64,000 nucleotides of DNA from JAKAXS01 sp041940525 (GTDB lineage: Bacteria > Pseudomonadota > Alphaproteobacteria > Rhizobiales > Hyphomicrobiaceae). Of this stretch, positions 9,057-18,055 are shown one piece after another. Each line of letters starts with the position of its first letter. The stretch's first letter is position 1. The stretch lies in assembly GCA_041940525.1 (NCBI GenBank), contig JBGTSB010000005.1:34882-98881 (forward strand). Reading direction: 5' to 3'. The position numbers were made by a program, and so were the translations under genes. A model generated the notes under the pieces. It was not told where the DNA came from and ran no database searches. It was given only the letters and a program-made list of their open reading frames with translations.

Positions 9057-10421
9057 ATGATGACTGTACAAGAAACGCATGGGCACCAGCTCGGCGAAGA
9101 AAGCAGCATATGGTTTAAGCTCACGGCGCTATTGAAAGGCGATCCGGAGAACCCGATGCGTACCTTGATGGCGATGGCGGACCGCTATGGTCCGGTCATT
9201 CCCGTCAACATGGCCAATCAACGTATCGTCATGCTGTCTGACCCTGAGATGATCAAGCATGTGCTGGTCAACAAGAACGACAGCTATGTGAAATATTTCG
9301 ACGGGCTGAAGCCAATCTTCGGCAAATCGATGATCACCAATGACGGAGCGCTTTGGCAAAAGATCCGGATGCCGCAACAGCCGGCCTTCCATCCGGACAT
9401 GTTTGCCGAATACATCCCCTACTTCCTCGCGGCTATTCAAACCAAGATGGACACGTGGGCTGAACTGGCGCGCACTGGCGAAACAGTCGAAATGGTCGAA
9501 CAGACCTGGACGCTGGCAGCCGACATGATCTGCAAGGCGCTGTTCGATCGCGACATGCCCTTCAATCCGCACGTCGTCTTCAAATGCGTGAAGACCTACA
9601 CCGACGTGATGAACCACAAGTCGATCCGCCTCAAAAAGACGTCCGGCGAAGAATTCGAGATGACAGAAGAAGGCGCCGCCAAGGCTATGGAGGTCTGGGC
9701 CAGCGTACCACCAGCCGTCATCGGCGCCGACCCGCGTGAAGAGCGCGAGCGCACGTTGCTGAAGATGATCCAGGAAGCCGCCGAGGACCCGACCGTGCCT
9801 GAATTCGATCAGGCACAGGCGATCGACGAGCTTAAGCAATACCTCTGGGCCGGCACGGAAACGACAGCCCTCACGCTAGCCTGGTCGCTGTACCTGGCGT
9901 CGCGCCATCCAGAAACAGCCGACCGCATCCGCAAGGAAGGCGAAGCCGTCTACGGCGATCGCGAACCAACCGCGGCGGACTATTCAGCGCTGGCCTACAC
10001 GCGCGCCGTCATTCAGGAAACAATGCGGCTTTATCCGCCGATCTGGGGCTTCATTCGCGTGGCCACCAAGACTGAAGAAATCGGCGGTAAGGAAATCCGT
10101 CCCGGTGATCGCGTGATGCTGTTCGCCTACGGCATGCACCACAGCCCGAAGTATTGGGATGAGCCAGAAGAATTTCGCCCAGAACGCTTCATGGGTGACG
10201 CCGCACGCAAGCGCAAGCCATACACCTACCTGCCATTTGGCGGGGGCAAGCGGTCCTGTATCGGTGGAGCGATGAGCCAGGTTGAGAATACGCTGGCCCT
10301 GTCGATCTTGCTTCGCCGCTTCCGTCCCGAGTACGTCGGAAACGAACCGCCAGGCATCAACGGCACGGTGACGTTGACACCAAAGGGTGGCTTGCACTTC
10401 AAGATCCGCGAATTGAGCTGA
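9057..10421 (+). CDS. Cytochrome P450
   Basis: A 454-residue haem-thiolate monooxygenase without signal peptide or membrane anchor. The diagnostic motifs are all present: I-helix oxygen-binding AGTETT (265-270), K-helix ETMR (321-324), PERF near EEFRPERF, and the haem loop FGGGKRSCIGG with Cys401 as axial ligand. The overall pattern (QQPAFHPDMF, ETMRLYPP, SPKYWDEPEEFRPERF) resembles the CYP4/CYP102/CYP110-like, fatty-acid- or terpene-acting branch more than the camphor type. No ferredoxin or reductase lies next to it, so its electron donor must be elsewhere. ATG at 9057 or 9060. Substrate unknown. Confidence 0.93.
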   Translation: MMTVQETHGHQLGEESSIWFKLTALLKGDPENPMRTLMAMADRYGPVIPVNMANQRIVMLSDPEMIKHVLVNKNDSYVKYFDGLKPIFGKSMITNDGALWQKIRMPQQPAFHPDMFAEYIPYFLAAIQTKMDTWAELARTGETVEMVEQTWTLAADMICKALFDRDMPFNPHVVFKCVKTYTDVMNHKSIRLKKTSGEEFEMTEEGAAKAMEVWASVPPAVIGADPREERERTLLKMIQEAAEDPTVPEFDQAQAIDELKQYLWAGTETTALTLAWSLYLASRHPETADRIRKEGEAVYGDREPTAADYSALAYTRAVIQETMRLYPPIWGFIRVATKTEEIGGKEIRPGDRVMLFAYGMHHSPKYWDEPEEFRPERFMGDAARKRKPYTYLPFGGGKRSCIGGAMSQVENTLALSILLRRFRPEYVGNEPPGINGTVTLTPKGGLHFKIRELS

Positions 10422-10431
10422 TCACCAGACT

Positions 10432-10455
10432 AGCAGCAGCCCCATGCTGGCTGCT
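10432..10455. terminator. Possible bidirectional terminator hairpin between P450 and DinB genes
   Basis: AGCAGCAGC, a five-base loop, then GCTGGCTGCT: a 9-bp stem with one bulged base. It lies between two converging genes and just touches the last base of the DinB gene. There is no long T run, so strength is uncertain. Confidence 0.4.
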
Positions 10456-10958
10456 CAATTTGGAATAAACGGCATATCCGTAACGCCAGGGTTCAGTCCG
10501 AGGCGGGTCAACATGCAATTGACCTGCCCTCGATGGTGCGTCTGATGATTGAACATGTGCGCCACGAGCAGTCCACGCGAACGGGTCACCTCCTGGCCCG
10601 TCCCACCAGACACCCAAGTCATATCACCCTGGGCCCACGCCGGATCAAAGGTATCCGCCCAACCGCGCAGCACGCCATCAAAGCGATCTCGCTCTGCGCA
10701 AAGATCTTCCCAATTTTCAAAAAGCTTCGTTGAACCGGCCAGCGTTTTATCGGCAGGGGCCGGGCAGACGCTGAACCGGAACAACCACATCTGGTCTGCC
10801 CACAAAATGTGGTTCAGCGTAGCGTGGATAGATTTGAAGAACGCTCCAAGATCCTCGCGGCGCTGGTCATCACTCAAACTGGATGCCAATCCGAAGACCG
10901 AACGATTCTGCCAGGTGTTGTAACGCGCCATGGTCACAACCCAGTCATTCGTGATCAT
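10455..10958 (-). CDS. DinB family protein
   Basis: A 167-residue four-helix-bundle protein of the DinB/YfiT superfamily. It starts with the typical MARYNTWQNR stretch and carries histidines in the usual metal-ligand places: HATLNHILWADQMW in helix 2 and MFNHQTHHRGQ near the C-terminus, so a divalent metal site is likely. Many members are thiol-dependent transferases or of unknown function; none can be assigned here. GGAG lies six bases before the ATG at 10958, supporting that start over the internal ATG ten codons later. Confidence 0.85.
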   Translation of the reverse strand: MITNDWVVTMARYNTWQNRSVFGLASSLSDDQRREDLGAFFKSIHATLNHILWADQMWLFRFSVCPAPADKTLAGSTKLFENWEDLCAERDRFDGVLRGWADTFDPAWAQGDMTWVSGGTGQEVTRSRGLLVAHMFNHQTHHRGQVNCMLTRLGLNPGVTDMPFIPN

Positions 10959-11001
10959 GGCGCGCTCCGTTGTTGTTATCTTGAGAAGAGCCTGAGGCGT
11001 G

Positions 11002-11424
11002 TTAACCGACGATCTCTTCCGGCTTGAAGTTCAGATTGATTTCGCGCTCGGCGGATGCGGGGCTATCCGAACCGTGCGTTGAGTTTTCACCCTTCGACAA
11101 GGCAAAGCGCTTGCGGATCGTGCCATCCTTGGCCTCGGCCGGATCAGTCGCGCCCATGACTTCACGATATTTTGCAATCGCACCCTCGCCTTCCAAGACC
11201 TGGAGCACAATCGGCTCTGACGTCATGAACTCGACGAGTTCACCATAAAACGGCCGCTCGGCATGCTCTTCATAGAATTTCTTGGCCTGATCCGTGCTCC
11301 ACCGCACGCGCTTTTGGCCCACGATCCGAAGGCCGGCTTCTTCAATTACACTATTAATGGCGCCGGTAAGATTGCGCTTGGTGGCATCCGGCTTAATGAT
11401 TGAGAATGTACGTTCGATAGCCAT
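11002..11424 (-). CDS. ndk: Nucleoside diphosphate kinase
   Basis: Balances NTP pools by transferring phosphate from ATP to other NDPs through a phosphohistidine. 140 residues, the usual length. Motifs: ERTFSIIKPDATKRN at the start, the GATDPAEAKDGTIR loop, and the active-site His117 in STHGSDS. The product is cytoplasmic and normally hexameric or tetrameric. It stands alone, with a 360-base spacer upstream that must contain its promoter. Confidence 0.97.
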   Translation of the reverse strand: MAIERTFSIIKPDATKRNLTGAINSVIEEAGLRIVGQKRVRWSTDQAKKFYEEHAERPFYGELVEFMTSEPIVLQVLEGEGAIAKYREVMGATDPAEAKDGTIRKRFALSKGENSTHGSDSPASAEREINLNFKPEEIVG

Positions 11425-11784
11425 CGGTTGGTCTCATGTCCTAGATTGTTGCTGAAGTTTGCGGCGCTTATAGCCGTGGGCTTCGCGCACAGCAAGGGCG
11501 TGCGCCAAGGCTGAGAGGTCCTCCTGGAAGATTATCCCGCGCTGCCCTTCAAAAGCCGGGATTTTATAGTTTTAACAGCGCATTGTTGCGTATACGCGCG
11601 ACGCTCTGACGGTTGTGGTGTGGACCACCTTGCCGTATGGAAGTATCGGTTATTTGGACGCGTGGGAAAAATTTGTGGCAAGCCAAGCAGCTATGGCGGT
11701 AGCGATGCCTCTCCGCGCCCGGCGACCGGGTAATTTTCTGACGCGCCATGTTCAGCGCATTGGCCATCGTTGGTATGAGTAGGC
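11425..11784. other. 360-base spacer between divergent ndk and GYF-domain genes
   Basis: No open frame here shows coding character and no tRNA-like fold was recognised. It must hold the promoters for ndk (leftward) and the GYF-domain gene (rightward), but I see no convincing consensus boxes. The segment around 11560-11580 (GGGATTTTATAGTTTTAAC) is locally AT-rich and is the best guess for a promoter element. Confidence 0.4.
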
Positions 11785-12957
11785 ATGACGACGCAATCTG
11801 ACGCGCAATGGTACATCGCACGAGACGGCAACCAGCACGGCCCGCTGTCCGATGCTGAGATGAAAAAGCTGGTCGAGCTTTCTTACCTTCGGCCCACGGA
11901 TCTCATTTGGCGCCAGGGCTTTTCCGATTGGCGCCCCGCGCTTGCGGTCTTCCCCCAGCAACAGCAGCCGGCAGCACCTGCACCTGCACCTGCTCCCACA
12001 CCGGTACAGCCCTCGCTCGACCAGGGCTTTGGCCAGCAACACTCCTACGAACCCGCTCAGTCTCACGAGCCATCATTCGGCACGAACCTGTCGCATCATC
12101 AGTACGATGGAGACGAGGAAGAAGGCTACGACGAGCCTTACAAGAGCGGCAGCGGACGCCGCATGGCAATCGCCGCCATCGTGCTCATCGCACTCGGTGT
12201 CGGCGGCTACCTCAGCTTCCTGAACCGCGATGCCATTATGTCCATGGCTGCCAACATGTCGTCCGGGTCGTCCGGCGGCTTCACAACTGGTAGCATCGAG
12301 ACGCCCGAGTCCGTAGACGATAAACTTCAGCACACTCAACCTTGGTCCTTTGCCAAGGAGAAATTCCCAGAGTGGTACAGCGGGCAGATCGCAGAGGTCG
12401 CCAAACTCACTCAGGAAGAAAAGACAGACACCGAAATCACCAAACACCTGGTTTCGGAATTGGTGAAGTTCCGCCGCTCCAACAGCGATGTGGCCCTGCA
12501 AGCCCCGACCCCTGTCCTAAAGTCCGTCGCGCTGACGTTCCGCGACACGCTCGTGCACTTCAAGGAAAATGACATCAACGCCTGCTACCAGTTCATCTCT
12601 CACGGCGAGACAAGTGATCCGATTGTCGAGATCATGCGGAAGATGAACGCAACGTCGCCTGTTCAAAAACAGATCCGCTCTATATTTGAAGCGGTAGCCG
12701 AAGGCAAAAAGTCTCCAGTCCAACGCGAAACCAAGGTCGCGACGGATATCCAGGCTCTGACAGCAGAGCTGAATAACGTCGGCTGGACGGACGCGGACGT
12801 GAAGCTGTTCTTCGACCCCAAAGAGTTCTCCAAAGCTCCGCCAGAGCGCGTATGCCAAATGGTGCAAGACTTGTTTACCGCCCTCCTCGCTATCAAGGAT
12901 CAAGGCGCGCAAGATCGTCTCCTCGTCGAAACACTTCGCCACGTCATGGCGGGCTAG
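11785..12957 (+). CDS. GYF-domain (DUF4339) single-pass membrane protein
   Basis: A 390-residue protein with three parts. Residues about 5-50 form a GYF_2/DUF4339 domain (WYIARDGNQHGPLSDAEMKKL, LIWRQGFSDWRPA), a fold that binds proline-rich partners. Residues about 55-125 are a disordered linker rich in Gln, Ala-Pro repeats and acidic residues. A transmembrane helix (AIAAIVLIALGVGGYLSFL) at about 131-150 follows, then a 230-residue helical domain I do not recognise. The GYF head is therefore probably cytoplasmic and the unknown domain periplasmic. It ends 35 bases before the ABC-F gene. Function unknown. Confidence 0.8.
   Translation: MTTQSDAQWYIARDGNQHGPLSDAEMKKLVELSYLRPTDLIWRQGFSDWRPALAVFPQQQQPAAPAPAPAPTPVQPSLDQGFGQQHSYEPAQSHEPSFGTNLSHHQYDGDEEEGYDEPYKSGSGRRMAIAAIVLIALGVGGYLSFLNRDAIMSMAANMSSGSSGGFTTGSIETPESVDDKLQHTQPWSFAKEKFPEWYSGQIAEVAKLTQEEKTDTEITKHLVSELVKFRRSNSDVALQAPTPVLKSVALTFRDTLVHFKENDINACYQFISHGETSDPIVEIMRKMNATSPVQKQIRSIFEAVAEGKKSPVQRETKVATDIQALTAELNNVGWTDADVKLFFDPKEFSKAPPERVCQMVQDLFTALLAIKDQGAQDRLLVETLRHVMAG
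11974..11991 (+). repeat. Three tandem copies of GCACCT inside the GYF-domain gene
   Basis: Three perfect copies of a hexamer, followed by a degenerate fourth (GCTCCC), encoding the Ala-Pro linker after the GYF domain. Six-base units keep the reading frame, so slippage would only change linker length. Confidence 0.6.
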
Positions 12958-12992
12958 CGCAGCGCGCACACGGCAACCGAACTGCCTCACCC

Positions 12993-14909
12993 ATGCTGCA
13001 CATCAACGACCTTTCCTTCCGCATCGAAGGCAAACCGATATTTGATGGCGCCACCGCCGGCATTCCGGCCGGCCACAACGTTGGCTTGGTTGGGCGCAAC
13101 GGAGCAGGCAAAAGCACGCTGCTGAAAATCATCACCGGCGAATATCAGCCAGACGCCGGCAGCATCACCGTGCCTCGATCGACGCGGATTGGCCATGTTG
13201 CGCAGGAAGCACCGGGCGGGCCGGAAAGCCTGATTGACTGGGTGCTCGCTGCCGACACCGAGCGCGCCAGCCTCTTGGCCGAAGCCGAGACGGCCACCAA
13301 GCCGGAGCGTATTGCAGAGATACAAATCCGCCTGACCGACATCGATGCGCACGCAGCGCCCTCGCGCGCGGCCCAAATTCTCAACGGCCTCGGCTTCGAC
13401 GAACAGGCCCAACAACGCCCATGCCGCGAATTCTCCGGCGGCTGGCGTATGCGCGTTGCCTTGGCCGCTGTCCTGTTCCTTCAGCCTGAACTTCTGCTAC
13501 TGGACGAACCAACCAACTATCTCGACCTGGAAGGTACGCTCTGGCTGGAGTCTTACCTAAAGGCTTACCCCCATACCGTGCTGATCGTGAGCCATGATCG
13601 CGATCTATTGAACAGAACCGCCGGCGCCATCCTCCATTTAGAAAACGGAAAGCTGAACCTCTATACGGGCGGCTACGACACGTTCGAGGAAACACGCCGC
13701 GAACAACAACGGCTTGAGTTGAAGCTGATCAAGAAGCAGGACGACGAACGCAGGCGCATTCAAGCCTTCATCGACCGCTTTAAGGCCAAGGCGACCAAGG
13801 CCAAGCAAGCACAAAGCCGCGTCAAAGCGCTGGCAAAGATGCAGCCCATCGCCGCGCAACTGGAAGAGCGAGTCACGCCGTTCTCATTTCCACAACCGGA
13901 GAAACTGCTCGCCAGCCCGCTGCTTCGACTAGAGAACGCAGCCGTCGGCTATGAAGCGGATAGACCAATTCTGTCGCGCCTCAATCTGCGCATCGATCAA
14001 GACGACCGCATCGCTCTGTTGGGCCAAAACGGAAACGGCAAATCCACCTTCGCCAAACTGCTCGCTGGCAAGCTCAAGCCCATGTCCGGCGATGTCTTTG
14101 GCGCAGGACGTGTCGAAACCGGATACTTCGCCCAGCACCAGCTTGACGAGCTAAACCCGCTGGCCACGCCATACGATCACATCGCCGCCTTGTTGCCGGA
14201 CGCAACCGAAGCGCAAAAGCGCACGCGGCTCGGCACCTTCGGCTTCGGCGCGAACAAGGCCGACACCAAGTGCGAAAAACTCTCCGGCGGCGAAAAGGCG
14301 CGCCTCTTGCTCGCGCTGACAGCGTTTCACGGACCGCACCTTTTGATCCTCGACGAACCAACGAACCACTTGGACATCGATAGCCGCGAAGCGCTCATTC
14401 ACGGCCTGACGGAGTTCGACGGCGCCGTCATCCTGATTAGCCACGACCGCCATCTCGTCGAAGCCGCGGCCGACCGCCTATGGATTGTGCGCGACGGCAC
14501 CGTCTCGTCTTACGATGGCGACATCGACAGCTACCGCACCGAACTGCTGGCTGAACGCTCCAACCGCCGCCGCAATGACACGGATAACGCGAACGAAGAC
14601 GCAACCCCGCGCCAAGATCGCGCGGCCCAGCGCAAAATGGCGGCCGAGCGGCGTGCAGAATTAGCGCCACTAAAAAAATCTGTTCAGGCAGCCGAAAAAA
14701 CGCTCACGCAAATTTCCTCTGAGATTGCAAAGCTTGATCAGGCATTGGCTGACCCATCACTTTACGACAACGCAGAAAAGGCCCAAGCACTCGCACAAAA
14801 ACGCGGTCAACTCGCGAAGGAGCTTGGCGCGGCCGAAGATCTTTGGCTCGAAGCAACAGAAAATTACGAGAATGCCGCCAACGAACAACAGGCGGAAGAA
14901 GCCACCTAA
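12993..14909 (+). CDS. ABC-F family ATP-binding protein (Uup/YheS type)
   Basis: A 638-residue soluble protein with two ABC ATPase domains and no membrane part, as in ribosome-associated ABC-F factors. Domain 1 has Walker A GRNGAGKST, signature FSGGW and Walker B LLLLDEPTNYLD. Domain 2 has GQNGNGKST, LSGGEKARL and LLILDEPTNHLD. The inter-domain linker (about residues 240-300) is Arg/Lys/Gln-rich, like the P-site tRNA interaction motif. The C-terminal 90 residues form a charged coiled coil. The ATG at 12993 begins MLHINDLSFRIEGKPIF, the usual family start; in-frame codons further upstream overlap the GYF gene and are not family-like. It likely rescues or tunes translating ribosomes. Confidence 0.92.
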   Translation: MLHINDLSFRIEGKPIFDGATAGIPAGHNVGLVGRNGAGKSTLLKIITGEYQPDAGSITVPRSTRIGHVAQEAPGGPESLIDWVLAADTERASLLAEAETATKPERIAEIQIRLTDIDAHAAPSRAAQILNGLGFDEQAQQRPCREFSGGWRMRVALAAVLFLQPELLLLDEPTNYLDLEGTLWLESYLKAYPHTVLIVSHDRDLLNRTAGAILHLENGKLNLYTGGYDTFEETRREQQRLELKLIKKQDDERRRIQAFIDRFKAKATKAKQAQSRVKALAKMQPIAAQLEERVTPFSFPQPEKLLASPLLRLENAAVGYEADRPILSRLNLRIDQDDRIALLGQNGNGKSTFAKLLAGKLKPMSGDVFGAGRVETGYFAQHQLDELNPLATPYDHIAALLPDATEAQKRTRLGTFGFGANKADTKCEKLSGGEKARLLLALTAFHGPHLLILDEPTNHLDIDSREALIHGLTEFDGAVILISHDRHLVEAAADRLWIVRDGTVSSYDGDIDSYRTELLAERSNRRRNDTDNANEDATPRQDRAAQRKMAAERRAELAPLKKSVQAAEKTLTQISSEIAKLDQALADPSLYDNAEKAQALAQKRGQLAKELGAAEDLWLEATENYENAANEQQAEEAT

Positions 14910-15227
14910 AGCGCATACAGACTGTCAATGTCGAATGACAAATATTTCTTGCACAACAGCACCGCCGAAAAGACAAAAGTCGATTAACCAGTGGCGGTGT
15001 AGTTTGTAGTCGCGGGGTGAGCTGACCGGACGGCCTTAGCGGGAGGCCGTGCCAGACGCTGGAGGGTTTGTCTGTGCGTACCGGCCGGCTCCCTCGCAGA
15101 AATTTCCCAACCATCAATTCGAAACGCAAACGCGCGGAACCACGTCGTTCGCAGCGCGTTCACAGCGTTATCGCCAGTGTGCGCACCGGCAACGCACAGC
15201 TATGCATTTGGAGAGGTAGCATCGCGC
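14910..15227. other. 318-base spacer with one perfect inverted repeat
   Basis: No gene recognised. A perfect 7-bp inverted repeat ACGGCCT/AGGCCGT with a 7-base loop lies at 15030-15050. It lacks a T run and could be an operator, an mRNA hairpin or a weak terminator for the ABC-F gene. Confidence 0.4.
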
Positions 15228-15626
15228 ATGATGAAACTTCTAAAAACATTGGTACCAGCCGCATTTGGCTTGATCGCAACGACGGCCACCGCGGACGAAG
15301 CGAAAATTGCGGTGAGCGATCAAAAAATCGAAAGCGGCAACATCGTCAAAGTCAGGCAGGTGACGACACCCGTTGACGGATTTGTCGTCATTCACGCACC
15401 CAAGCCGTCGAAAGCAGAAGGCCCAGGCACACCGATCGGCTACGCGTTTGTAAACTCCGGATCAGTGAGCAACGTGTCGATCAAACTGGAAGAAGGCGTG
15501 GATCCTGGTCAAAAGCTCACGGCTGTCCTGCACGCTGACACGAAGAAGAACCAGATGTTCGACGAGGACAACGACAAGCCGCTGGGCGATGGCAAAGTCG
15601 TCCAGGCGAGCTTCACCGCCAAGTAG
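15228..15626 (+). CDS. Exported protein with DUF7282-like beta domain
   Basis: A 132-residue protein with a short signal peptide (LLKTLVPAAFGLIATTATA) and one beta-rich domain. The pattern fits the DUF7282 type seen in archaeal and some bacterial cell-surface proteins: VSDQKIESGNIVKVRQVTTPVDGFVVIH, then TPIGYAFVNSG, VSIKLEEG, and LTAVLHADTKKNQMFD. Function is unknown for the family. ATG codons at 15228 and 15231 are adjacent; an upstream ATG at 15177 would bury the signal. It converges with glyS, only five bases apart. I assign the family from memory of its pattern and hold it moderately. Confidence 0.65.
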   Translation: MMKLLKTLVPAAFGLIATTATADEAKIAVSDQKIESGNIVKVRQVTTPVDGFVVIHAPKPSKAEGPGTPIGYAFVNSGSVSNVSIKLEEGVDPGQKLTAVLHADTKKNQMFDEDNDKPLGDGKVVQASFTAK

Positions 15627-15631
15627 ACGGC

Positions 15632-17770
15632 CTACCCGGCTATCTTAGAGAAGTCCGCCACGGCCTGGGTTGCAGCGCGGATTTCCGACAGCATCTTGAG
15701 CCGGTTTTCCCGCAACGCCTTGTCGTCCGCATTCACGATGACTCTGTCGAAGAACGCGTCAACAGGCGCCCGCAGCTCAGACAGCGCACGCATAGCGCCG
15801 GAAAAATTCTCAACATCGATGGCGGCCTTGGTATCGAACTTCACCTTTGCGATCGCCGCATCCAGCGCACGCTCGGCCGGCTCCTTCAGCAGTGCACCGT
15901 CCGGCTCGCCGGAATACTGCGTCTTATCTTTTTTCTCTTCGATCGCGAGAATGTTCGACGCGCGCTTCACGCCAGCCAACAGGTTGGCGCCATCATCGGT
16001 GTCGAGGAACTCAGTCAAAGCCTCGACGCGCTTCACAATCAACGCGATGTCGTCCTGCCCACCCAGAGAAAACACCGCATCGATCAAATCGTGCCGCGCA
16101 CCCTGATCGCGAAGGTAGACCTTCAGACGGTCAGCGAAAAAGGAAAGGAGATCGGTGCTTGTATGCGTATCTTCTCCGACACGACCAGTCGCGACAAGAG
16201 TATCTCCGCTTGATGTCTTCGCAGCTTCAAGTCGTCCTCGTTCGATCTGCGACCGCAGCTCAGTCAGATTTGCATTGCACAAACTTACCAAAGGCAACCG
16301 CAGATCGTTCTCCAGAACGATGCGGATCACACCCAGCGCCGCGCGCCGTAGCTGATAGGGATCGCCCGACCCTGTCGGCTTCTCTCCGATAGCCCAGAAG
16401 CCAACGAGCGTGTCGAGCTTATCGGCCAGCGCAACGGCTACCGATACCGGCTCCACCGGCACGACATCACGCGGACCTTTCGGCTTGTAGTGCTCTTCGA
16501 TCGCTAACGCGATCTTCGCGTTCATGCCTTCTGCTTCAGCGTAGTAGCGGCCCATCAAGCCTTGCAGCTCTGGAAACTCACCGACCATCCCGGAGACAAG
16601 GTCAGCCTTGCAAAGCTCAGCCGCACGCCGGGCAAGATCAGGTTCAGCATCCACTGCCCCAGCGATGTGCCCCGCCAATTCACGGATGCGCTCCATCCGG
16701 TCCCACTGCGTGCCTAGCTTTTCGTGGAACGTGATAGACTGCAGCTCGAAATGCATCGGCTCGAGCTTGCGCTTCAGGTCCTGTTCCCAGAAAAACTTCG
16801 CGTCCGACAAGCGCGCACGAATAACCTTCTCGTTGCCCGCTACGATGGCCGCGCCACCGTCCGCCGCAATCAGGTTCGACACCGCCAAGAACTTGTTCGC
16901 GAGAGCCCCGGTTTCCGGATCCGTCAGCGAGAAGCATTTCTGATGCGTCTTCATTGAGGTGATCAGACATTCCGCCGGAACGTCCAGGAATGACTCTTCA
17001 AACGTGCCCATCAAAACGACAGGCCATTCCGTAAGGCCTGCATTCTCCGCCGTCAGCGCTTCGTCTTCAACAAGCGACAGCCCGGCCTTCTCCGCCAGCG
17101 CAATGGACTGTTCGGCGATCGTATCCGCCCGAACCGCCGGATCGAGCAGAACCTTGTTCTTTTCCAGCTTCGCCCGGTAATCCTCAAAGCTGGTCACCTT
17201 GAAGGCACCCTTGCCATGGAAACGGTGCCCTGCCGTCTGCGCGCCGCTCTTCACACCGGCCCATTCCAGCTCGACGACCTTGCCGTCCAGCAGGCAGATT
17301 ATGCCGTGCAACGGCCGCACCCAATGCTCCGTGCCATCACCCCAGCGCATCGATTTCGGCCAAGGGAACTTGCCCAAGACAGCCGGAACCGCATCTGCGA
17401 TGATCTCCGCGGCATTACGCCCGGCCTTGGTGGAACGGGCCAGATAGTAGTCGCCCTTCTTCTCGTCCTTGACGACCTCGGCCTCCTCAACAGAAGCAAG
17501 ACCCGCTGCCTTCAAGAAGCCGTTGATCGCTTTCTCCGGCGCGCCGACTTTCGGGCCCTTGCGCTCCTGCGCAACATCCGGCGAGCGCGCGGGAACGTCA
17601 TCGATCACAACGGTCAAACGCCGGGGCGTCGAAAAGCAGCGGGACTCCCCAACCTCAAGGCCTTCGCCTGCCAACGCATCCACGATCAAACGGCGCAAAT
17701 CTTCCGCGGCAGTTCCCTGCATCCGCGCGGGGATCTCCTCGGAAAACAATTCAAGCAGCAGTTCAGCCAT
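15632..17770 (-). CDS. glyS: Glycyl-tRNA synthetase, beta subunit
   Basis: Large subunit of the alpha2beta2 glycyl-tRNA synthetase, needed for tRNA recognition. 712 residues, normal length. It starts AELLLELFSEEIPARMQ, as the family does, and includes the ARLSDAKFFWEQDLK and GEFPELQGLMGRYYA stretches and a C-terminal anticodon-binding-like domain. It lies downstream of glyQ on the same strand with one small gene between them. Confidence 0.97.
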   Translation of the reverse strand: MAELLLELFSEEIPARMQGTAAEDLRRLIVDALAGEGLEVGESRCFSTPRRLTVVIDDVPARSPDVAQERKGPKVGAPEKAINGFLKAAGLASVEEAEVVKDEKKGDYYLARSTKAGRNAAEIIADAVPAVLGKFPWPKSMRWGDGTEHWVRPLHGIICLLDGKVVELEWAGVKSGAQTAGHRFHGKGAFKVTSFEDYRAKLEKNKVLLDPAVRADTIAEQSIALAEKAGLSLVEDEALTAENAGLTEWPVVLMGTFEESFLDVPAECLITSMKTHQKCFSLTDPETGALANKFLAVSNLIAADGGAAIVAGNEKVIRARLSDAKFFWEQDLKRKLEPMHFELQSITFHEKLGTQWDRMERIRELAGHIAGAVDAEPDLARRAAELCKADLVSGMVGEFPELQGLMGRYYAEAEGMNAKIALAIEEHYKPKGPRDVVPVEPVSVAVALADKLDTLVGFWAIGEKPTGSGDPYQLRRAALGVIRIVLENDLRLPLVSLCNANLTELRSQIERGRLEAAKTSSGDTLVATGRVGEDTHTSTDLLSFFADRLKVYLRDQGARHDLIDAVFSLGGQDDIALIVKRVEALTEFLDTDDGANLLAGVKRASNILAIEEKKDKTQYSGEPDGALLKEPAERALDAAIAKVKFDTKAAIDVENFSGAMRALSELRAPVDAFFDRVIVNADDKALRENRLKMLSEIRAATQAVADFSKIAG

Positions 17771-17803
17771 GGATAACGTCTCGATAATGAATTGAGCGGC
17801 GCC

Positions 17804-18055
17804 TTAAGGCGCAGCCGCTGGCTCTGGTGGAGGTGGAGGCGCCATCGCGCCGTCGGATGCAAGACCAAGGGTGCTCAAGGCAAAGTGGCCCACATCGGCA
17901 AGCGCCCCCGTGGAAATGAGATACCCGAGCCCGACAGCAAGCAGCACGACATAGAACAACAGCACGGGAATATAACGGCGAAACAAGACCAACCCGATCA
18001 AAAGCAGCGGAAGGCCTAAAACAAGAATGCCAGCAATGAGGCCTTGATCCATCAT
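17804..18055 (-). CDS. Small membrane protein encoded between glyQ and glyS
   Basis: An 83-residue protein with two hydrophobic segments (LIAGILVLGLPLLLIGLVLF and IPVLLFYVVLLAVGLGYLI) and a short Pro/Ala-rich tail (PPPPPEP). The ATG at 18055 overlaps the glyQ stop (ATGA), which supports translational coupling and a real gene. An in-frame ATG at 18091 lies inside glyQ and would add non-family-like residues. No function can be assigned. Confidence 0.7.
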   Translation of the reverse strand: MMDQGLIAGILVLGLPLLLIGLVLFRRYIPVLLFYVVLLAVGLGYLISTGALADVGHFALSTLGLASDGAMAPPPPPEPAAAP

